Source of the DNA: DASUCS01 sp041166385
GTDB lineage: Bacteria > Actinomycetota > Acidimicrobiia > Acidimicrobiales > JACDCH01
Reading direction: 5' to 3'
NCBI GenBank assembly: GCA_041166385.1
Contig: JBEEFW010000022.1
Location: forward strand, 1 to 64,000
Length of the DNA: 64,000 bases
How positions within the stretch are numbered: position 1 is the stretch's first letter; the number at the start of each line of letters is the position of its first letter. Made by a program: the position numbers and the translations under genes. This document shows positions 8,912 to 17,319 of this stretch, piece after piece. A model generated the notes under the pieces. That model did no database searches. It was not told the origin of the DNA and saw only the letters and a program-made list of their open reading frames with translations.

Positions 8912-8919
8912 CGCCAGAA
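8874..8919 (+). terminator. Nested hairpin over the end of the SURF1 gene
   Basis: The outer arms TTCTGGCGTC (8874-8883) and GACGCCAGAA (8910-8919) are perfectly complementary. Between them is the perfect 18-nt palindrome ACTTCGCATATGCGAAGT (8888-8905). The stop codon of the SURF1 gene lies inside the structure and no T-tract follows. It could terminate transcription or mark an mRNA 3' end before the diiron gene. Its outer-arm plus inner-palindrome design resembles the 47-bp repeats elsewhere in the window, but the sequence is different. Confidence 0.65.
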
Positions 8920-8969
8920 TGGGGTAGCCCGGACGAAACGCCCGTTCAGTCGCCACAACAGGAGCCCGT

Positions 8970-10097
8970 GTGACCACCAACGAAGAGCTGATCGGTCGAG
9001 CCGATGTGAACGACCTCGAGGCGATCCTCGCGATCAGCAACAAGGACATCCACGAGACGATCCACGCGGTGAAGGACAACGCCGAGGCGATCTTCACGTG
9101 GGACTACGAGAAGGGCCACCGTCCGGCTCTCAACAAGCTCTATGAGAAGGCGAAGACGTCGCAATGGAACGGTGAGTCGGATCTGCCGTGGGACACCGAC
9201 GTCGATCAAGAGCAAGTCGTGCTTGCCAATGCGGCCAACAACTCCGGCCTCGAAGAGAACATGGACCTCACGGGCACACCGTTCGCGAAGTGGACCGACA
9301 AGGATTGGATCAAGCTCGGCATCGAGTCGCAGAACTGGACGCTCAGCCAGTTCATGCACGGCGAGCAGGGTGCGCTGCTGTGCACCGCGAAGATCGTCGA
9401 GACCGTGCCGTGGATCGACGCCAAGTACTACGCGTCGACGCAGGTGATGGACGAAGCTCGGCATGTCGAGGTGTTCGCCAAGTACCTCGACACCAAGCTC
9501 TCGGGCCACTACCCGATCAACGCCCACCTCAAGCTGCTGCTCGACGACATCGTCAACGACAGCCGTTGGGACATGACCTACCTCGGGATGCAGATCATGG
9601 TCGAGGGTCTTGCGCTCGCCGCGTTCGGTTTCATCCATCAGCTGACAACCGAGCCGTTGCTCAAGCAGCTCCTTCGATACGTCATGAGTGACGAGGCGCG
9701 GCACGTCGCGTTCGGTGTGCTGTCACTGAAGGAGTACTACGAGGAGCTGAGCGTCGCCGAGCTACGCGAGCGTCAGGAGTTCGCCTTCGAGGCGGCTGTG
9801 CGCATGCGCGACCGGTTCCTGCAGCAGGAGGTGTGGGATCGTCTCGAGATCGACACGCGCACCGTGCTGCCGCTCGTGATGCAGGCACCGCAGCGGCAGC
9901 TGTTCCAGCAGATGCTGTTCTCGAAGATCGTTCCGAACTGCAAGAAGCTCGGCCTGCTCGACGCCGGCGCGACGGAGGGCAAGCCCGGTTGGCTACGCGA
10001 GCGCTTCCAGGAGCTCGGTGTCATCCAGTTCGAGGACTGGGCCGACACCGGCGAGGAATACGAGATGTTCCAACTAGCCCAGGGCGAAACGAGCTGA
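8970..10097 (+). CDS. Ferritin-like diiron protein
   Basis: A 375-residue helical protein. Two DEARH motifs (DEARHVEVF and DEARHVAFG), together with upstream Glu residues in HGEQGAL and in the MVEGLALAAF helix, provide the Glu/His set expected of a ferritin-like diiron centre of the R2/AurF type. Relatives are annotated only as ferritin-like domain proteins in actinobacteria. An oxygenase or oxidase role is plausible but unproven. The GTG start at 8970 follows a GGAG at 8961-8964. It follows the SURF1 gene, separated by the hairpin at 8874-8919. Confidence 0.85.
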   Translation: MTTNEELIGRADVNDLEAILAISNKDIHETIHAVKDNAEAIFTWDYEKGHRPALNKLYEKAKTSQWNGESDLPWDTDVDQEQVVLANAANNSGLEENMDLTGTPFAKWTDKDWIKLGIESQNWTLSQFMHGEQGALLCTAKIVETVPWIDAKYYASTQVMDEARHVEVFAKYLDTKLSGHYPINAHLKLLLDDIVNDSRWDMTYLGMQIMVEGLALAAFGFIHQLTTEPLLKQLLRYVMSDEARHVAFGVLSLKEYYEELSVAELRERQEFAFEAAVRMRDRFLQQEVWDRLEIDTRTVLPLVMQAPQRQLFQQMLFSKIVPNCKKLGLLDAGATEGKPGWLRERFQELGVIQFEDWADTGEEYEMFQLAQGETS

Positions 10098-10165
10098 TTC
10101 ACCCCGAAGCTCAAGGTTCGGCGCTTCGCCGCCGAAGTTGGTAGGGATCGCTTCTCGTCCCTTCC

Positions 10166-11608
10166 ATGATGAACCTTCGTCGCTCCCTCGTCCCGCTTGT
10201 GCTTGTCGGCATCACCGCCGCGAGCCTGGTGCAGGCATCACCAGCGGCCGCTGACCCGCTCGTGCGACCGATCTGCTTCCCGGTGACCGAGCCGGTGAGC
10301 TACAGCGAGGATTTCGGTGCGCCGCGTGTCGGCCACACCCACGAAGGCAACGACCTCATGGGCAAGCGCCTCAACCACATCGTCGCTCCGGCGAACGGTG
10401 TGATCGTCCAGATGAACGGGCCCACCAACACCAGCGGGACCGGCGGGTATTCGCTGCGCATGCGTGACGATCAGGGCTGGTACTTCGCTTTCCTGCACAT
10501 CAACAACGACACGCCCGGCACCGATGATGGTCTCGCCGGTCTCGACTACGTGTTTGCGCCAGGCATGGCCGTCGGTCGGCGCGTGTGGGCCGGAGAGTGG
10601 CTCGCCTACATGGGCGACAGCGGCGACGCCGAGACCACGAGTCCGCATCTGCACTTCGAGATGCGAATGCCGGCGGCCAGCGTCTGGGACGCGGTCCCCG
10701 TGAGCCCGTACGACTCACTGCAGGCCGCGCCGCATTGCCCCGCGCCGAAAAGAACGGCGGGCGACCGCGACGGCGACGGCAAGGCCGACTTCGGTGTGAT
10801 CCGCGAGACGTCGACGCACACGCTGGATTGGTACACCGCTCAGTCAGGCCTCGGCTTTCGCACGGACAACCTCGGAGTCGCTGGCAACATCCCGACGACC
10901 GCCGACTTCGATGGCGACGGACGGCTCGACCCGGCCGTGTGGCAGCCGACGAGTCCTGGCAAGTTCTTGATTCAAACCGCGTCCAGTTCAACTCCGCGCC
11001 AGCAGCTCTTCGGTGAGTCGGGCGACGACCCCACCGTCGTCGGTGACTACGACGGCGACGGCCGCGCTGACGTTGCGGTGTACCGCCCCGGTCATCCGAG
11101 CACGTGGTACGTGTGGCTGGCGAACGGCAGCTATCAGGTGACGCAGTACGGAGAGGCCTCAGACGTCGCCGTGCCTGCGGACTACGACGGCGACGGTCGA
11201 ACAGACATGGCCGTGCGGCGCGATGACGGCACCAGTACGTGGTTCTACATCGCCGGCAGCCGCGCTGGCTTCAGCGTCATGAACTACGGCCTGGCCACCG
11301 ACCGTGTGGTCACCGCGGACTACGACGGCGACCACAAAGCCGACCTCACCGTCGTCCGAGACATCGGCGGCATCCTCACCTGGTTCATTGCGCGCAGCAG
11401 CGGAGGATTCAGCATCATCCCCTTCGGCGAGCGGGCGACGGATGTCGAGGTCCCGGCGGACTACGACGGCGATGGCGCGGTTGATCTCGCGGTATGGCGA
11501 TCGGGCACGCCAGGCACGTTCTATGCCTGGCTCAGTTCCGGTCCGGGAACCTCTCTGGCGTATGGGCGAACGGGCGACGTTCCGCTCGCGCCGAACCTCG
11601 TCCGCTAG
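10166..11608 (+). CDS. Secreted M23-type peptidase domain with FG-GAP repeats
   Basis: A 480-residue exported protein. A Sec signal peptide occupies about residues 1-29 (ending in ASPAAADP). An M23/LytM-like domain follows at about 45-185, with the zinc-ligand motifs HTHEGND and HLHFE. From about residue 195 on there are six or seven FG-GAP/VCBS-like repeats with a calcium-loop core such as DYDGDGRADVAV. It probably acts on cell-wall peptide cross-links, or is an inactive wall-binding relative, with the repeats forming a propeller or adhesive stalk. The neighbouring minus-strand gene converges with 10 bp between the stops and ends in comparable repeats, so the pair may work at the same surface. 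Confidence 0.85.
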   Translation: MMNLRRSLVPLVLVGITAASLVQASPAAADPLVRPICFPVTEPVSYSEDFGAPRVGHTHEGNDLMGKRLNHIVAPANGVIVQMNGPTNTSGTGGYSLRMRDDQGWYFAFLHINNDTPGTDDGLAGLDYVFAPGMAVGRRVWAGEWLAYMGDSGDAETTSPHLHFEMRMPAASVWDAVPVSPYDSLQAAPHCPAPKRTAGDRDGDGKADFGVIRETSTHTLDWYTAQSGLGFRTDNLGVAGNIPTTADFDGDGRLDPAVWQPTSPGKFLIQTASSSTPRQQLFGESGDDPTVVGDYDGDGRADVAVYRPGHPSTWYVWLANGSYQVTQYGEASDVAVPADYDGDGRTDMAVRRDDGTSTWFYIAGSRAGFSVMNYGLATDRVVTADYDGDHKADLTVVRDIGGILTWFIARSSGGFSIIPFGERATDVEVPADYDGDGAVDLAVWRSGTPGTFYAWLSSGPGTSLAYGRTGDVPLAPNLVR

Positions 11609-11618
11609 CGCTTTTTGT

Positions 11619-13454
11619 TCAGCCGGTCGTCACGACACCGATGCCACTGACGAGCGTTCCGCTCCATCGACCGACAACCGGGACGTAGCCCGACGCTCCG
11701 TAGTGCGTGGTGAGTTGCGGTGAGCCCGGTGTGTTGGCATTGCGCAGGTACCAAGAGCCGCCCGTGTACACGCCGACGGTGTCGACATTGTCGCCGTTCC
11801 AGTCACCGACGACCGGCGTGTAGCTGCGATCGCCATAGTTGATGGACAGGTCGGGCGGCCCGGGGGTATTGCTGTTGCGCAGATACCACCAGCCGTTGGC
11901 GTAGACGCCGATGGTGTCGACGCCGTCGCCGTTCCAGTCGCCGATGACCGGCGTGTAGCTGCGATCGCCGTAGTGGACGATCTTGTCGGGAGGTCCGGGC
12001 GTGTTGCTGTCGCGCAGATAGAACGTCGCGTTCGATGGCTCCCAGATGCCGATTGTCTCGAAGCCGTCGCCGTTCCAGTCGCCGATGACCGGGATCGCGT
12101 TCGTCGGTCCGATCGCGCCATAGGTGATCGAATAGTCGAGGGTGTAGGCGTAGGAAGGATTCATCAGCCACCATCGGCCGCTGTCGAAGATCCCGATTGC
12201 CTCGCGACCGGAGTGATCCCAATCCCCGGCGACATAGCGCCACGGCCACGGGCCGATACGAAGCGCGATGTCGGCTGGGCCGGCGGTCGGGGTGTTCCGC
12301 AGATACCAATGTGCGCCAGGGGGCCGCGGAATGTTGCAACACACGGTGGACGGGTCCGTGTCAGTGGTGGGCGGCACCGGGCCCGCAGACCCAAGTTGAG
12401 GGAGCGATGCTTGCGTGTAGTTGGCCGACGGGGTGACGTACGACTGTGAACCGGTGGCGACCACAGTGACGTCGGGAATCGAGTTGGGGTTCACTGTGCC
12501 GACGACGCCGTTCTGATCGACGAACCATTCGTTGCCGTCGCCTCCTGGAGCGGCGCCGACGATGATCCGATTGTTGCCGGGGTAGTTCCACGCTTGCGTC
12601 GTACCGTTTGCTTGAATCCGCCCGATCGAGTTCGATGCGCTGAACCAGGGGCGGCCATCCACTCCGTCGCCGATCGTGTCACCGGTCGGCGAAGACTGCG
12701 GGTACGTGAACGCTCTGATGGTTCCGTCCGGATACACCTGGTAGTTCGATCCCACGTCAGAGAGCCAATACGTGGCATCGGCGGCGCGCACCAACGCGCC
12801 GGCCGACGCGGCGCTGGGCCGCGGCCCCGGTCGCAACAGTCGATCGCTGACATTGCCCGCGGAGTCGAGTCGAACGAATGACGATGTGCCGACGCCGAGC
12901 CAGAACGCGCCGTCTGCGCCTGCCGTGATCGAGTTGACGCGTGAGTTGTAGAGCGTGTGGTAGCTCTCCGGAATGATGAAGTGTGTGGTCGCTTGGCCGG
13001 ACGTGATCTGCCACACGATCGGAGTGTCGTCGACCATCCAGAGCGTGTTGCCCGGCCCTGAGGTGATGAGTCCCGAATTACCTGTGTTCGGCAGCGAGAC
13101 GTAGCTCACTTGGCCTGTCGTTGTGATGCGCCCGACTTCGCGGAGCCCGGTAGTGAACCACAGCGCTCCGTCAGGGCCGGAGGCGATGTCGTACGTCGTC
13201 TTGCCCAGGTCGAAGAATGTCACGACACCGAGGGGGGTGACCCGGTAGACGCCGCAGTACCCGGTGAACCACATGTTGCCGTCAGTGCCCTTGATGATTC
13301 CGCCCATCAACAATCCGCAGGTCGTGCCCTTGTTGGGGATGTCGTAGAACGTCATCGCCCCTGGAGTGCTGGCCGCTGCGGCTCGTATCGGCAGGCCGAG
13401 CGCGACGAGCGCGAGCGCGACAACGACAAGGACCCTCCCGCGCTCTCGACCCAT
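11619..13454 (-). CDS. Secreted Vgb-like beta-propeller protein with C-terminal FG-GAP-like repeats
   Basis: A 611-residue exported protein. A signal peptide covers about residues 1-28 (hydrophobic VLVVVALALVALGL, then AAAAS). Residues 30-340 form repeated strands with the GPDGALWFT / GADGAFWLG pattern of virginiamycin B lyase-type (SMP-30-related) propellers. A Thr/Pro-rich linker follows. Residues from about 385 on are five repeats built on GDWNGDGVDTIGVY and WYLRNSNTPGPPD. The lyase-like name reflects fold only; no antibiotic-degrading activity is claimed. The start is the ATG at 13454, divergent from nothing nearby; the gene converges with the M23 gene. Confidence 0.8.
   Translation of the reverse strand: MGRERGRVLVVVALALVALGLPIRAAAASTPGAMTFYDIPNKGTTCGLLMGGIIKGTDGNMWFTGYCGVYRVTPLGVVTFFDLGKTTYDIASGPDGALWFTTGLREVGRITTTGQVSYVSLPNTGNSGLITSGPGNTLWMVDDTPIVWQITSGQATTHFIIPESYHTLYNSRVNSITAGADGAFWLGVGTSSFVRLDSAGNVSDRLLRPGPRPSAASAGALVRAADATYWLSDVGSNYQVYPDGTIRAFTYPQSSPTGDTIGDGVDGRPWFSASNSIGRIQANGTTQAWNYPGNNRIIVGAAPGGDGNEWFVDQNGVVGTVNPNSIPDVTVVATGSQSYVTPSANYTQASLPQLGSAGPVPPTTDTDPSTVCCNIPRPPGAHWYLRNTPTAGPADIALRIGPWPWRYVAGDWDHSGREAIGIFDSGRWWLMNPSYAYTLDYSITYGAIGPTNAIPVIGDWNGDGFETIGIWEPSNATFYLRDSNTPGPPDKIVHYGDRSYTPVIGDWNGDGVDTIGVYANGWWYLRNSNTPGPPDLSINYGDRSYTPVVGDWNGDNVDTVGVYTGGSWYLRNANTPGSPQLTTHYGASGYVPVVGRWSGTLVSGIGVVTTG
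11690..12130 (-). repeat. In-frame tandem repeats of about 135-141 bp
   Basis: Within the C-terminal part of the propeller gene, units of 45-47 codons recur. The phrase TCGCCGTTCCAGTC starts at 11791, 11926 and 12067. Two of the units are close to identical at the DNA level, which indicates recent duplication or gene conversion. The encoded units are FG-GAP-like strands with a WYLRN signature. Confidence 0.85.
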
Positions 13455-13515
13455 GGCGGCATTTGTTCGCCGCGCTCGCCGCCCGCACCTGCTCGGACAG
13501 CGCCTTCCGCCCTGG

Positions 13516-14217
13516 TCATCTCGACGTGAAGAGGATGAGCGTGCTCGTTGCGTTGACGAAGAAGTGCGCCGTGCTGCTCGGTCCGAGTCGCTGCCACTTC
13601 CATGCGGCCCACCCGAGCACGAAACCGGCGGCGCTCAGCCCCGCGACGTACGGCACGTTCGTGCCGCCGAGGCCCGGCGTCACGTGATACAGGCCGAAGA
13701 GGATCGCCTGCACCGGTATTGCCCAGCCATGGCCGTAGCGCGCCGCCAGCGAGCGTTGCACGATCCCGCGGAACACGAGCTCCTCGAGAATCGGTGCGCC
13801 CACGATCGCGACGATGGCGAAGATGACGAAGGTTGCGAGCGACACGCGCTCGATGCCCTCCGTGAGCCGTCGGAGGCGGTCGAGGTGTCCGGCCCATGGC
13901 AACATCGCGATGACTTGCAGCACGCGGGCCAGGAAGAACGCGAGCAGGCCGCGCCAGATGTCGCTCGGCTTCCATGAGAGCCCGAAGTCGTGCATGGCAT
14001 CGCCGGTCCCGTATCGCCGGCTGATCGTGCGGCACGTGAACCACATGCCGCCGAACAAGATCGCGTAGAAGCAAACGATGAACACCTCGGTCGACACGCC
14101 GATGTGATTCAGCAACAGGCTTCCCGTCAGACGAGCGGTCGTGACGCTGACGACGACACCGATGAGCGCGGGCCGTAGCGCCCGCCCATCGAAGGTCCGG
14201 GATTCCACCGTCGTCAC
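13516..14217 (-). CDS. CPBP family intramembrane metalloprotease
   Basis: A 233-residue membrane protein with about six hydrophobic segments. It has the CPBP/Abi (CAAX-protease-like) motif set: EELVFRG (EExxxR), a later FGLYHVTPG His motif, and HFFVNA near the C-terminus. Such proteases act on membrane-bound prenylated or bacteriocin-related substrates; here the substrate is unknown. I chose the GTG at 14217 because a longer frame would enter the divergent HAD gene. With that start, a CACGAT box lies 6 nt upstream, a possible leaderless -10. Confidence 0.85.
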   Translation of the reverse strand: MTTVESRTFDGRALRPALIGVVVSVTTARLTGSLLLNHIGVSTEVFIVCFYAILFGGMWFTCRTISRRYGTGDAMHDFGLSWKPSDIWRGLLAFFLARVLQVIAMLPWAGHLDRLRRLTEGIERVSLATFVIFAIVAIVGAPILEELVFRGIVQRSLAARYGHGWAIPVQAILFGLYHVTPGLGGTNVPYVAGLSAAGFVLGWAAWKWQRLGPSSTAHFFVNATSTLILFTSR

Positions 14218-14252
14218 GGGAAGATCGTGCCAGACGCGTAACGTTGCGGACC

Positions 14253-14957
14253 GTGATCGAGCTCGTGGCCTTCGACGGAGACGACACCCTGTGGCACAAC
14301 GAGTCGATCTTCTCGATGACACAACAGCGGTTCACGGACCTGATGGAGCCATATGTCAGGGACGACGACCTCGCGGACCGGTTGTTCGCCACGGAGATGC
14401 GCAACCTTCGTCTGTTCGGGTACGGCGTGAAGTCGTTCACGCTGTCGATGATCGAGACGGCCATCGAGCTGTCCGATGCCAGGGTCACGGCTGAAGAGAT
14501 TGCGTCCATCATCCATGCTGGTCGCTCGATGCTGCAGCATCCCGTCGACCTCCTCGAGGGCGTCGAGGACGCGATCGAGCGCGTCAGCCAGCGCTGGGAC
14601 GTGATGCTGATCACCAAAGGCGATCTCTTCGATCAGGAGTCGAAGCTGGCCCGCTCGGGTCTGGGCGAGCGGTTCGAGGCTGTCGAGATCGTCGCGGAGA
14701 AGGACGAAGCCGCGTACCGACGCATCCTCAACCGGCGCGGCGTGCAGCCCGATCGGTTCGTGATGGTGGGCAACTCCGGCCGATCAGACGTGCTGCCGAC
14801 GCTCGCGCTCGGCGGCTGGGCTGTGCACGTTCCCTACCCGCTGACGTGGGAGCACGAGCGCGTCGACGACGCGACCCTCAACACGAATGATCGCTACCGG
14901 CGCGTCGACTCGCTGGCGGAGCTCCCAGCGGTGCTCGCCGAGCTCGCCGACGGGTAG
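14253..14957 (+). CDS. HAD superfamily hydrolase
   Basis: A 234-residue HAD-type phosphatase-like hydrolase. Motif I is FDGDDTLW close to the N-terminus, motif II is the ITKGD strand, and the acidic motif is in VGNSGRSDVLP. The middle holds a helical cap domain. The GTG at 14253 was preferred over a TTG at 14244 because it lies 8 nt after a TAACGT box and no Shine-Dalgarno is present, the leaderless pattern seen repeatedly here. Its stop codon shares one base with the start of the ATP-grasp gene, so the two are co-translated. Substrate unknown. Confidence 0.85.
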   Translation: MIELVAFDGDDTLWHNESIFSMTQQRFTDLMEPYVRDDDLADRLFATEMRNLRLFGYGVKSFTLSMIETAIELSDARVTAEEIASIIHAGRSMLQHPVDLLEGVEDAIERVSQRWDVMLITKGDLFDQESKLARSGLGERFEAVEIVAEKDEAAYRRILNRRGVQPDRFVMVGNSGRSDVLPTLALGGWAVHVPYPLTWEHERVDDATLNTNDRYRRVDSLAELPAVLAELADG

Positions 14958-15787
14958 TGCTCGACGTCGCGCTCGTCACGTGCGCAAGCGTTCCGCATGG
15001 TGACGATGACGATCATCTCCTCGGCGCCGCACTGACCCGACTCGGTGTGTCCGCGGCGTTCGTGTGCTGGGACGATCCCGATGCGCGCTGGCCCGCCGCC
15101 GGCATGGTGGTCGTTCGTTCGACGTGGGACTACTTCGAGCGACTCGATGCATTCCTCGGGTGGGCCGACTACGTCGGCTCCGTCACCACGTTGCGGAACG
15201 ACGCGTCGATCATCAAGTGGAACGCGCACAAGGGCTACCTGCTCGAGCTCGAGGAACAGGGTGTCGACATCGTGCCGACGCGCTTCGTCCGCGCCGGCGA
15301 TCATCTGGAGCTCGAGGCTGGCGATCACGTCGTGAAGCCGGCAGTGTCCGCGGGCGCGGATCGGACGGTTCGGTTCGCCGTGCAAGCTGATCTGGACGCG
15401 TTGAGCGCGACCGACGATGTGCTCGTGCAGCCGTACTGCGACACGATCGAGACCAAGGGTGAGCTGTCGATCGTGTGCATCGACGGGGTGCCGAGCCACG
15501 CCGTGCGCAAGGTGCCGGCGGGCGGCGACTTCCGCTCCCAGGAGGAACACGGCGCCACCGTCACGTCGGTTGAGCTCGACGACGGCCATCGAGCGCTCGC
15601 GCACGCCGCGCTCGCTGGCCTCGATTCGGTGCCGCTCTATGCCCGTGTCGATGCGGTCGACACGGATGCCGGACTCCAGATCATGGAGCTCGAGCTCATC
15701 GAACCGACGCTGTGGTTCCGGTGGCACCCACCGGCAGCGGACGTCCTCGCCGCCTCGATCGTCGCCCAACTCACCCAATCGCATTGA
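14957..15787 (+). CDS. ATP-grasp (RimK/glutathione synthetase-like) ligase
   Basis: A 276-residue protein with an ATP-grasp layout. The N-terminal preATP-grasp part contains VVVRSTWDYFERLD. The lid carries HVVKPAVSAGADRTVRF, then a nucleotide-contact strand (DVLVQPYCDTIETKGELSIV), and the metal-binding acidic end is IMELELIEPTLWF. These enzymes join a carboxylate to an amine or thiol through an acyl-phosphate. The cognate substrates are not recognisable. The GTG start uses the last base of the HAD stop codon, which indicates a functional pair. Confidence 0.8.
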   Translation: MLDVALVTCASVPHGDDDDHLLGAALTRLGVSAAFVCWDDPDARWPAAGMVVVRSTWDYFERLDAFLGWADYVGSVTTLRNDASIIKWNAHKGYLLELEEQGVDIVPTRFVRAGDHLELEAGDHVVKPAVSAGADRTVRFAVQADLDALSATDDVLVQPYCDTIETKGELSIVCIDGVPSHAVRKVPAGGDFRSQEEHGATVTSVELDDGHRALAHAALAGLDSVPLYARVDAVDTDAGLQIMELELIEPTLWFRWHPPAADVLAASIVAQLTQSH

Positions 15788-15811
15788 CCCCACGGGTTAC
15801 CGTTGTCGGCA

Positions 15812-16438
15812 ATGGCCGATCAGTCCGATGCACGCCTCCTCGTCCTGCATGGCCTTCGCTTGAAGGGCTTCGCCGAGGGCGCCGACGTGGCCGCGTTGGT
15901 CGGCGTCGAGCCGGCCGAGGTCGCTGCCCACCTGGAGCAGCTGAAAGCCGAGGAGCTCGTGCTGTACCGCGAGGGCCGGCTCACCGGCTGGGCGCTCACG
16001 CCCGCGGGGCGCAAGGCGCAGGAGGAGGGACTGCAGGCGGAGCTGGAGGCGTGCGGCGCACGAGATGCAGTGTTCGACGCCTACAAGCGCTTTCTCGATC
16101 TGAACAACGACCTGCTCGAGGTCTGCACGGCGTGGCAGATGAAAGACGAAGCCACGATCAACGACCACAGCGACCACGCGTATGACAGCGGCGTGATCGA
16201 CCGGCTGCACGAGTTGCATCAACGAGTCGATCCGATCATCACCGATCTCGAGGCCACGCTCCACCGGTACTGCGGCTACCGCTCTCGGTTGAAGGCGTCG
16301 CTCGAACGGCTCCGCGCTGGCGAGGCGGAGTGGTTCACGAAGCCGCTCATCGACTCGTATCACACCGTCTGGTTCCAGCTTCACGAGGACCTGCTCAACA
16401 CGCTCGGTATCGAGCGGAGCCAGGAGGGCGCACACTGA
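15812..16438 (+). CDS. Winged helix-turn-helix protein, probable transcription regulator
   Basis: A 208-residue soluble protein. Residues 1-70 look like a winged helix (LHGLRLKGFAEGADVAALVG... LTPAGRKAQ), the pattern of MarR/PadR-type DNA-binding domains. The rest is a helical domain with no clear family. The ATG at 15812 lies 8 nt after a TACCGT box without a Shine-Dalgarno. Its stop overlaps the dapA start by one base (TGATG), so it is cotranscribed with dapA and rnj. It could regulate this operon, but nothing in the sequence proves that. Confidence 0.7.
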   Translation: MADQSDARLLVLHGLRLKGFAEGADVAALVGVEPAEVAAHLEQLKAEELVLYREGRLTGWALTPAGRKAQEEGLQAELEACGARDAVFDAYKRFLDLNNDLLEVCTAWQMKDEATINDHSDHAYDSGVIDRLHELHQRVDPIITDLEATLHRYCGYRSRLKASLERLRAGEAEWFTKPLIDSYHTVWFQLHEDLLNTLGIERSQEGAH

Positions 16439-17319
16439 TGGCTGGTCAATGGGGAGCGGTCCTCACCGCGATGGTCACGCCGTTCCACGATGACGGCGCG
16501 CTCGACCTCGACGCCGCCGCCGAGCTCGCGCGCTGGTTGCAGGATCACGGCAACGACGGATTGGTCGTCGCCGGCACCACCGGCGAGGCCCCGGTCCTGA
16601 GTGAGTCGGGCAAGCTCGACCTGTTTCGCGCCGTCAGTGAGGCGGTCACGATCCCGATCTTGGCCGGCACCGGATCGAACAACACCTGGGAAACGGTCGA
16701 GCTCACGCGCAAGGCAGCGGACACCGGCGCCGCCGGCGTGCTCGTCGTCGGCCCGTACTACAACCGTCCGCCGCAGTCGGGCATCGAGGCGCACTTCCGA
16801 GCCGTCGCCGACGCGACCTCGTTGCCGGTCATGGTCTACGACGTGCCGTCGCGGACAGGACGGCGCATCGCGCGCGATGTACTCGTCCGTTTGTTCAGCG
16901 AAGTGTCGAACATCGTGGCGTTCAAGGACGCGACGGGCGATCCGCCGGCCGCCGGCCAACTGATGGCCGACGTTCCGTCCCTCGAGATCTACAGCGGCGA
17001 TGATTCGTTGACGCTCTCGCTGCTGGCCGAAGGCGCAGTCGGCGTCGTGGGTGTGGCGACGCACTGGTGTGCGCCCGAGATGGGCGAGATGATCAGCGCG
17101 TTCGAGAAGGGCGACATCGTGCGGGCGCGAGAGATCAACGCGCGACTGCACGACTCGTTCGTGTACGAGAACAGCGACACGTGCGTCTTCTCACAGGCGG
17201 CGAAGGCCATGATGCGCACACTCGGGTTGCGAGTGGGCGAGTGTCGGCTGCCATTGGGTCCGGCACCGGCCGGCACCGAAGAGCGGGCCCGAGAGGTGTA
17301 CACCAACCTCCATGCCTGA
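16438..17319 (+). CDS. dapA: 4-hydroxy-tetrahydrodipicolinate synthase
   Basis: DapA condenses pyruvate with aspartate semialdehyde. The 293-residue protein has the Schiff-base Lys163 in AFKDATGD and the catalytic Tyr134 in VYDVPSRTG. Both align with the Escherichia coli positions to within two residues. The GTTGEAPVLS substrate loop is present. The start overlaps the wHTH stop by one base, and the 3' end overlaps rnj by 8 bp. This dapA-rnj pair is the same as in Bacillus and Streptomyces. Confidence 0.97.
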   Translation: MAGQWGAVLTAMVTPFHDDGALDLDAAAELARWLQDHGNDGLVVAGTTGEAPVLSESGKLDLFRAVSEAVTIPILAGTGSNNTWETVELTRKAADTGAAGVLVVGPYYNRPPQSGIEAHFRAVADATSLPVMVYDVPSRTGRRIARDVLVRLFSEVSNIVAFKDATGDPPAAGQLMADVPSLEIYSGDDSLTLSLLAEGAVGVVGVATHWCAPEMGEMISAFEKGDIVRAREINARLHDSFVYENSDTCVFSQAAKAMMRTLGLRVGECRLPLGPAPAGTEERAREVYTNLHA

